In this document: positions 7,950 through 11,784 of the stretch, piece after piece
Position numbering within the stretch: position 1 is the stretch's first letter
How the letters are laid out: every line of letters starts with the position of its first letter
Assembly (NCBI GenBank): GCA_002342175.1
Contig: DDPL01000032.1
Span: 1 to 11,784, forward strand
Direction of reading: 5' to 3'
DNA from: Legionellales bacterium UBA2469
GTDB taxonomy: Bacteria; Pseudomonadota; Gammaproteobacteria; Legionellales; Legionellaceae
DNA: 11,784 nt
Notes under the pieces: generated by a model
Told to the model about the DNA's origin: nothing
Database searches by the model: none
What the model saw: the letters and a program-made list of their open reading frames with translations, nothing else
Made by a program: the position numbers and the translations under genes

Positions 7950-8866
7950 TGTTTAAAAAATACTTTATGTTACAAAAGCGTTCCCTAATGTCAGCCTTAT
8001 ACAATATTAAGAATCAACCTCTTGCAGCGATAGTGACCAGCATGATGATAGGATTTATTTTAACCTGGCCAACATTTTTATGGGTCATGTCATTACAAGC
8101 AAAGCATGTTATTCAAGATTGGCATGAATCTGCTTATTTTACTTATTATATCCCTAATCAGGTCGATCAAAAAACACGAGAAGGGATTATTCTTCAATTA
8201 CAAAGAATGGAGCCTGTTCAACAAGTTAAAGTTATTACACCTGAACAATCTTTAAAGAAACTTCTAAAAAAAGATGAAAAACAACAATTATCCTTATTCT
8301 CAATGCAAAATCCCTTGCCGTATGTGATAGAGGTTTTTCCTAAATTATCTGTATTTTCAGCTGAAGAATTACAAGCATTTAATCAAGAAATCGCTAAAAT
8401 GCCCAATTTGAATGTTTCGAAAAATGATTTGAACTGGTATGAACGGTTATCTGCGTTAGAGAAATTTTTAAATCATTTATCAATGATATTACTGATTATG
8501 TTGGTGATTGGAGTCTCATTTTTAATTTCAAATACCTTGCGTATGGTGATTCATTCTAGATATGAGGAAATTCAAATTTTAAAACTCATTGGTGCAACCC
8601 ATCAGTATATTCTTACGCCATTTTTATTTACCGGTGCTATCTATGGATTATTAGGTGCTTTATTTGCTGTATTTGCTGTGGATTCAGCTATTTTATTTTT
8701 ACAAGGTCATTTTCAACCTTTAGCTGCCTTATATGATTATAATGGCAAAATTTCGGTGATGAATATTCAGGAAGTGTTCGAGATATTGGGCACTGCATTA
8801 AGCTTAGGATGGGTAGCTGCATGGATTTTTGTTCGCCATTACCTTAATGCCATTGAACCCGTTTAG
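7943..8866 (+). CDS. ftsX: FtsX, cell-division ABC permease-like membrane protein
   Basis: FtsX is the membrane partner of FtsE; its periplasmic loop recruits activators of amidases (EnvC in E. coli). The 307-residue protein is shorter than E. coli FtsX (352), mainly because the cytoplasmic N-terminus is short. Four membrane segments are visible at about 28-51, 178-202, 226-253 and 279-299, with the expected large periplasmic domain between the first two (about 52-175) and SNTLRMVIHSRYEEIQILKL after the second, the conserved coupling region of FtsX. It overlaps ftsE by 7 bases. The last codons contain the -35 element of the rpoH promoter. Confidence 0.94.
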   Translation: MLMFKKYFMLQKRSLMSALYNIKNQPLAAIVTSMMIGFILTWPTFLWVMSLQAKHVIQDWHESAYFTYYIPNQVDQKTREGIILQLQRMEPVQQVKVITPEQSLKKLLKKDEKQQLSLFSMQNPLPYVIEVFPKLSVFSAEELQAFNQEIAKMPNLNVSKNDLNWYERLSALEKFLNHLSMILLIMLVIGVSFLISNTLRMVIHSRYEEIQILKLIGATHQYILTPFLFTGAIYGLLGALFAVFAVDSAILFLQGHFQPLAALYDYNGKISVMNIQEVFEILGTALSLGWVAAWIFVRHYLNAIEPV

Positions 8867-8881
8867 AGATTTGGTTATAAT
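8853..8881 (+). promoter_or_regulatory. Candidate sigma70 promoter of rpoH
   Basis: TTGAAC at 8853-8858 (4 of 6) and a perfect TATAAT at 8876-8881 are separated by the ideal 17 bases. The -35 lies in the last codons of ftsX. The predicted start near 8888 leaves a leader of about 33 bases. This is the best-spaced promoter match in the window and suggests rpoH is transcribed separately as well as by read-through from ftsYEX. Confidence 0.65.
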
Positions 8882-8886
8882 ATGCA

Positions 8887-8910
8887 GGTTAAAAACCATT
8901 TGGTCTAACC
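8887..8910 (+). promoter_or_regulatory. Possible hairpin in the rpoH leader, next to the ribosome binding site
   Basis: GGTTA (8887-8891) can pair with TAACC (8906-8910), and ACC (8895-8897) with GGT (8902-8904), giving a small interrupted hairpin ending directly before the AGAGG ribosome binding site (8911-8915). An alternative fold pairs TGGT (8901-8904) with ACCA (8908-8911) and reaches the first base of that site. Translation of rpoH is temperature-controlled by mRNA structure in E. coli; a similar role here is inference. Confidence 0.3.
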
Positions 8911-8920
8911 AGAGGAATAT

Positions 8921-9784
8921 ATGTCGATATTGATGCCTACAGTCGTTTCATTAGGTAGTTTAGATGGATATATACACTATGTTAATCAAATTCCAATGCT
9001 CTCTGCGGAGGAAGAAGCGACCCTTGCTCGCAATTTCCATGAAAAAGGGGACTTAGAAGCAGCTCGCTCGTTGGTTTTAGCGCATTTGCGTTATGTGGTA
9101 CGTGTTGCACGTAGTTATCTAGGATATGGTTTACCCCTTAACGATCTGATTCAAGAAGGCAATATTGGGCTAATGAAAGCCGTTAAACGATTTGACCCAA
9201 GCGTTGGGGTTCGATTGGTATCGTTTGCAGTCCACTGGATTAAGTCAGAAATTCATGAGTACGTTATACAAAATTGGCGCATTGTTAAAGTCGCAACAAC
9301 CAAAGCACAGCGAAAATTATTTTTTAATTTAAGACAAATGAAGAAGCGTTTAGGCTGGATGCATATAGATGAAATTGATGAAATTGCTAAAGATTTAGGC
9401 GTGACTCGAGAAGATGTGATGCAAATGGAACAGCGTTTAAACGCAGTTGATGCATCTTTGCATATCGATGAACATGATGACGGGGAGCATCATCAATCCT
9501 CAATTGTAAAATATTTACATGCACCGCATAGCGATCCTGCAGAACTTGTACAAGCAGAGATTGATTCACAACATCAGACGATGTTATTGCAAAGTGCGTT
9601 GTCCTCTTTAGATGAGCGAAGCCAAGATATTTTAAGACACCGCTGGTTACAAGAAGATGGTGGCTTAACCTTGCAAGATTTAGCAGATAAGTATGGCGTG
9701 AGCGCAGAACGTATTCGTCAGCTTGAGAAAAATGCAATGCTTAAGCTCAAAATGCATATGACAAGCAATATTGCTTGTATTTGA
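8921..9784 (+). CDS. rpoH: RpoH, heat-shock sigma factor sigma-32
   Basis: RpoH directs RNA polymerase to heat-shock promoters (chaperones, proteases). At 287 residues it is the same size as the E. coli protein (284). The region 2 core is intact ([20 protein letters not shown], then [18 protein letters not shown]), and the RpoH box QRKLFFNLR, which separates this sigma from RpoD and RpoS, lies at 130-138. Region 4 ends with the helix-turn-helix [20 protein letters not shown] from 249. AGAGG at 8911-8915 lies 5 bases before the ATG. The order ftsY-ftsE-ftsX-rpoH is the classic gammaproteobacterial one, which adds certainty. Confidence 0.97.
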   Translation: MSILMPTVVSLGSLDGYIHYVNQIPMLSAEEEATLARNFHEKGDLEAARSLVLAHLRYVVRVARSYLGYGLPLNDLIQEGNIGLMKAVKRFDPSVGVRLVSFAVHWIKSEIHEYVIQNWRIVKVATTKAQRKLFFNLRQMKKRLGWMHIDEIDEIAKDLGVTREDVMQMEQRLNAVDASLHIDEHDDGEHHQSSIVKYLHAPHSDPAELVQAEIDSQHQTMLLQSALSSLDERSQDILRHRWLQEDGGLTLQDLADKYGVSAERIRQLEKNAMLKLKMHMTSNIACI

Positions 9785-9804
9785 TTCATTTTAAACGATA
9801 TAAT
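9775..9804 (+). promoter_or_regulatory. Candidate promoter of the 167-residue unknown gene
   Basis: A perfect TATAAT at 9799-9804 is preceded, 18 bases upstream, by TTGTAT at 9775-9780 (3 of 6). The -35 overlaps the end of rpoH. A start near 9811 would give a leader of about 31 bases. The -10 sits in the loop of an 11-base inverted repeat. Confidence 0.4.
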
Positions 9805-9826
9805 CCACATTCGTCTTTAAAATGAA
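9785..9826. repeat. Perfect 11-base inverted repeat between rpoH and the next gene
   Basis: TTCATTTTAAA at 9785-9795 is the exact reverse complement of TTTAAAATGAA at 9816-9826; the 20 bases between contain the predicted -10 and a further CGA/TCG pair. The arms lie about three helical turns apart. No T-run follows, and the arms are AT-rich, so a rho-independent terminator is not convincing; an operator for the downstream gene is the alternative. Confidence 0.5.
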
Positions 9827-9841
9827 CAAAGAGAGTTATAT

Positions 9842-10345
9842 ATGGATGGCTATAAAACACCTCCTGAGAATGATATTGAAACCGGTGTATATTATACAGG
9901 TAGTGAAGAACGCAATCAGCGCATTGATGATATTTTGGGTATTTTATCCAATCATGCCGATAGGGTAGTTTTTAATCGATTTTTTCCGCAGGCCGTTGAA
10001 CCCTCACATATTGAACAACAAGAGGCCGTTTTTGAACCCGAAACCATGAAATTTCGTCAATATCTCCAATTAAAAATCATCAAACAAGAGGAAGAGCAGA
10101 TTTTGCGAATGTCGGGAGAGCCTTACTCACAAGTGATGAGCCGTTTAAATTATTATGCTGAAGTGATGGGAGTGTTTGAGCAAATGGAACAAACTTACAT
10201 TCAGCTTTCATTGCTGTTGGTGGAATCGATGCCCGATGAAGGTTTGCTGTTTAGTCAACGAATTCATCATTGTAATATCTCTGAAATGTATGCCATGTTT
10301 CATGAAGCACGACAGTTATTACAAAGAAATCAATTAAAACCTTAA
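9842..10345 (+). CDS. Conserved-looking protein of unknown function, 167 residues
   Basis: I do not recognise this protein. It is soluble in appearance: no signal peptide, no membrane segment and a single cysteine (in HHCN). The first 25 residues are polar and acidic. From about 60 onward the sequence looks almost wholly helical, with a charged stretch KIIKQEEEQILRM around 80-90, then amphipathic segments with MSRLNYYAEVMGVFEQMEQ and IQLSLLLVESMPDEG. GAGAG at 9831-9835 lies 6 bases before the ATG, and a TATAAT box is further upstream. It follows rpoH by 57 bases on the same strand, and its last 12 bases overlap the end of the convergent deaminase gene. The good ribosome binding site, promoter and neighbour spacing say it is a real gene; its role is open. 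Confidence 0.8.
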   Translation: MDGYKTPPENDIETGVYYTGSEERNQRIDDILGILSNHADRVVFNRFFPQAVEPSHIEQQEAVFEPETMKFRQYLQLKIIKQEEEQILRMSGEPYSQVMSRLNYYAEVMGVFEQMEQTYIQLSLLLVESMPDEGLLFSQRIHHCNISEMYAMFHEARQLLQRNQLKP

Positions 10346-11317
10346 TCGGTTGAGTAAGGTTTGTTTTAAATCATCATCTATAAATGCATGTTGAATAGCA
10401 TTTTTGGTGAATTGTAATAATTCTTGATTTGAGTATTGAAAATTTTCTTGGACTTTTTGATACTCTTTTCCGATGGTTGTTTCCATAAAAGGTGGATCAT
10501 CAGAGTTAATACTCACAGAAATACCCTGTTGATTTAAAAAACGAATGGGGTGTGATGCGATATCAGGAAATAAACCTAACTTGATATTGCTAGATGGGCA
10601 AACTTCTAGATGAATATTTTTTTCTTTAATAATTGCCAAAGTTTCGGGGCATTTTGCTGCGGCAACGCCATGCCCTATGCGTTGGATATGACAGTTATAA
10701 ATAGCATGTTGGATAGATTTAGCATCACCAAATTCACCCGCATGAATCGTACACTTCAATCCACCCTCATGGGCGATACGATAGGTTTTGTGGAATAACT
10801 CGACAGGAATATCAATTTCATTCCCGCCGAGACCAAAACCAACAATCGTTGAAAAAGGTTCTTTAATGGCTTGTCGAGCTACTTTTTCACATGCAGCCGG
10901 TCCAAAATGACGAACACCAGTAATAATTGTTCGCCCAATGATTCCAAAATCATGCTCAGCATTAAAAATGGCTTGCTCAATTGCAGCAAGATGTTCGTTT
11001 GAAGGAATACCGGTGCTCTGTTCTGCATGATCAGGCGAGTACATCATTTCAGTATAGATACACCCATCTTGCGCACTTGCTTTTAGGTAATCATAGGTTA
11101 TGTCATAGTAATCCATAGGTCTTTTGATTAAAAAAGCAATTTGATCATACGCGTTTAAAAACGTTATAAAATCTTTATATTGATAGCCATTTTTTGTAGT
11201 GTTTAAAAGTTCGGTTGGGAATTTCAATTTGTTTCTTATAGCAAGCTGTATGGCCAAGTCTGGACAGATGGTTCCCTCGAGATGAACGTGTAATTCGGCT
11301 TTAGGCAGACTAGACAT
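10334..11317 (-). CDS. add: Adenosine/adenine deaminase family protein
   Basis: This amidohydrolase-superfamily enzyme would remove the amino group of adenosine (to inosine) or adenine (to hypoxanthine) in purine salvage, in the cytosol. The 327-residue length is normal. The zinc and catalytic residues are all present: HVH with His10 and His12 in AELHVHLEG, HAGE at 192-195 (His192, Glu195), GHG with His216, and SDDP with Asp273-Asp274. The substrate is uncertain: the SINSDDPPF context differs from the NTDDP form of E. coli adenosine deaminase and has the serine also seen in adenine deaminases. The ATG at 11317 has no clear ribosome binding site and lies on a short palindrome. Convergent with the preceding unknown gene and divergent from the next small gene. 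Confidence 0.85.
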   Translation of the reverse strand: MSSLPKAELHVHLEGTICPDLAIQLAIRNKLKFPTELLNTTKNGYQYKDFITFLNAYDQIAFLIKRPMDYYDITYDYLKASAQDGCIYTEMMYSPDHAEQSTGIPSNEHLAAIEQAIFNAEHDFGIIGRTIITGVRHFGPAACEKVARQAIKEPFSTIVGFGLGGNEIDIPVELFHKTYRIAHEGGLKCTIHAGEFGDAKSIQHAIYNCHIQRIGHGVAAAKCPETLAIIKEKNIHLEVCPSSNIKLGLFPDIASHPIRFLNQQGISVSINSDDPPFMETTIGKEYQKVQENFQYSNQELLQFTKNAIQHAFIDDDLKQTLLNRLRF

Positions 11318-11331
11318 GGTTTAAAAACCAT
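11316..11331. repeat. Palindrome spanning the deaminase start codon
   Basis: ATGGTTT (11316-11322) and AAACCAT (11325-11331) are exact reverse complements around two bases. On the minus strand the second arm of the mRNA hairpin would include the AU of the deaminase start codon. With no evident Shine-Dalgarno sequence, this may influence initiation; it could also be an operator or chance in AT-rich DNA. Confidence 0.4.
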
Positions 11332-11402
11332 TTTCTTGATGGAATATCTTTTATGTTAGCACATTCTGTGAAATAATTGACAGCATCATTCAGCCCGATC
11401 GG

Positions 11403-11423
11403 AAAAGTTTCATGAATACTTTT
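11403..11423. repeat. Near-palindrome spanning the start codon of the 61-residue gene
   Basis: AAAAGT (11403-11408) and ACTTTT (11418-11423) flank a core TTCATGAA (11409-11416) that is itself a perfect palindrome; one extra T breaks full symmetry. The gene's ATG (11412) lies in the core and the GGA of its ribosome binding site is just outside. Confidence 0.4.
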
Positions 11424-11597
11424 GATATCGATAAATTTTACGTCAGTCCTTATGACAAAATGATGCGTAAATTTGACGCGGAACATGAAAAATCACGTTC
11501 TCAGATTAAAGAAATTGAAAAGCACCAGAAAATTGCGAAATTACGTGATGCGCCAATAGAAGCGAACAGTGAAGATAAAATCTGGTCAGGTTTCTAA
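11412..11597 (+). CDS. Small polar protein of unknown function, 61 residues
   Basis: A short, highly charged, probably helical protein without signal peptide, membrane segment or cysteine. It reads MNTFDIDKFYVSPYDKMMR at the start, then FDAEHEKSRSQIKEIEKHQK, and ends IWSGF. It resembles small conserved proteins I associate with Legionella and Coxiella (possibly the group named after CBU_0585), but I am not sure of that match. GGA at 11401-11403 lies 8 bases before the ATG. It ends two bases before the thioesterase start, so the two are very probably co-transcribed. The tight coupling and ribosome binding site argue that it is real. Confidence 0.7.
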   Translation: MNTFDIDKFYVSPYDKMMRKFDAEHEKSRSQIKEIEKHQKIAKLRDAPIEANSEDKIWSGF

Positions 11598-11599
11598 GT

Positions 11600-11784
11600 A
11601 TGGCCATTTGGTTTCGTGAGTATAATGTTGACGAAATTAATCGTCGTGGTGAAAACACCCTTGCAGATTTTTTGGGGATTCAATTTACCGATATTCACGA
11701 TGATGCATTGATAGCCGAAATGCCTGTATCTGCCAAAGTGAAACAACCCATTGGCATTGTTCATGGCGGCGCAAATGTTGTTTT
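11600..11784 (+). CDS. Hotdog-fold thioesterase, YdiI/EntH (PaaI) type, cut by the window end
   Basis: Translation from the ATG at 11600 gives 61 codons before the sequence stops. The segment matches the N-terminal half of small hotdog acyl-CoA thioesterases of the YdiI/EntH group: RRGENTLADFLGIQFTDI, then an EMPVSAKVKQP strand, and the family motif IVHGGA with His55-Gly56-Gly57. The catalytic acidic residue would lie just beyond the edge. Related enzymes hydrolyse acyl- or aroyl-CoA (for example DHNA-CoA in menaquinone synthesis) or proofread siderophore synthesis; which applies cannot be told from this fragment. It follows the 61-residue gene with a 2-base gap; the CAGG at 11587-11590 is a distant ribosome binding site. 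Confidence 0.85.
   Translation, partial: MAIWFREYNVDEINRRGENTLADFLGIQFTDIHDDALIAEMPVSAKVKQPIGIVHGGANVV

Noticed and set aside
8887..8901. Near-identical GGTT(T)AAAAACCATTT at 8887-8901 and 11318-11333 as a shared regulatory motif
   Set aside because: One base indel apart and composed of AT-rich simple pieces; two occurrences are too few to separate from chance.
9387..9737. Minus-strand open frame of 116 codons inside rpoH
   Set aside because: Antisense to a highly conserved sigma factor; no ribosome binding site or recognisable domain.
9842..10345. The 167-residue protein as a Dot/Icm effector
   Set aside because: The C-terminus has no clear glutamate-rich E-block pattern and there is no eukaryotic-like domain; proximity to dot genes is not evidence, as effectors are usually scattered.
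11377..11382. Perfect TTGACA upstream of the 61-residue gene
   Set aside because: No acceptable -10 box lies 15-19 bases downstream, and such a promoter would leave almost no leader.

Overview
The window is AT-rich and reads as chromosomal DNA of an intracellular-type gammaproteobacterium, most likely in the Legionellales (Legionella, Coxiella, Rickettsiella, Aquicella and relatives). The reason is that it pairs four core genes of a Dot/Icm type IVB secretion system (dotA, dotB, dotC, dotD) with the gammaproteobacterial housekeeping block rsmD-ftsY-ftsE-ftsX-rpoH. The species cannot be told from the sequence alone.

Region 1 (1-5661) is the secretion locus. dotA (+) has its own leader with a good sigma70-type promoter. 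It runs tail to tail, with a 5-base gap, into an operon on the minus strand ordered dotD-dotC-dotB, whose genes overlap one another. DotD and DotC are lipoproteins of the outer-membrane core, DotB is the cytosolic hexameric ATPase and DotA is the polytopic inner-membrane protein, so this stretch encodes parts of every layer of the machine. A TTGACA promoter candidate sits in the rsmD-dotD gap.

Region 2 (5662-9784) is housekeeping. rsmD (16S rRNA m2G966 methyltransferase) points left. Divergent from it is a tightly overlapping ftsY-ftsE-ftsX operon (SRP receptor plus the cell-division ABC complex), followed by rpoH (sigma-32) with its own promoter at the 3' end of ftsX. The rsmD/ftsY gap carries an inverted repeat on which promoters facing both ways can be drawn.

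Region 3 (9785-11784) holds an unrecognised 167-residue protein (+), an adenosine/adenine deaminase-family gene (-) whose end overlaps it, and then, divergent, a small 61-residue protein followed 2 bases later by a YdiI/EntH-type hotdog thioesterase cut by the window end. Three short palindromic elements lie in the control regions here: one around a -10 box and two directly on start codons.

There is no gene-free stretch over 300 bases (the longest is the 115-base left edge), and I see no tRNA, rRNA, CRISPR array, insertion sequence or convincing intrinsic terminator. I found no clearly new system. The points most worth a second look are the Dot/Icm gene arrangement, the unknown 167-aa gene, the promoter palindromes and the altered ABC signature of FtsE.
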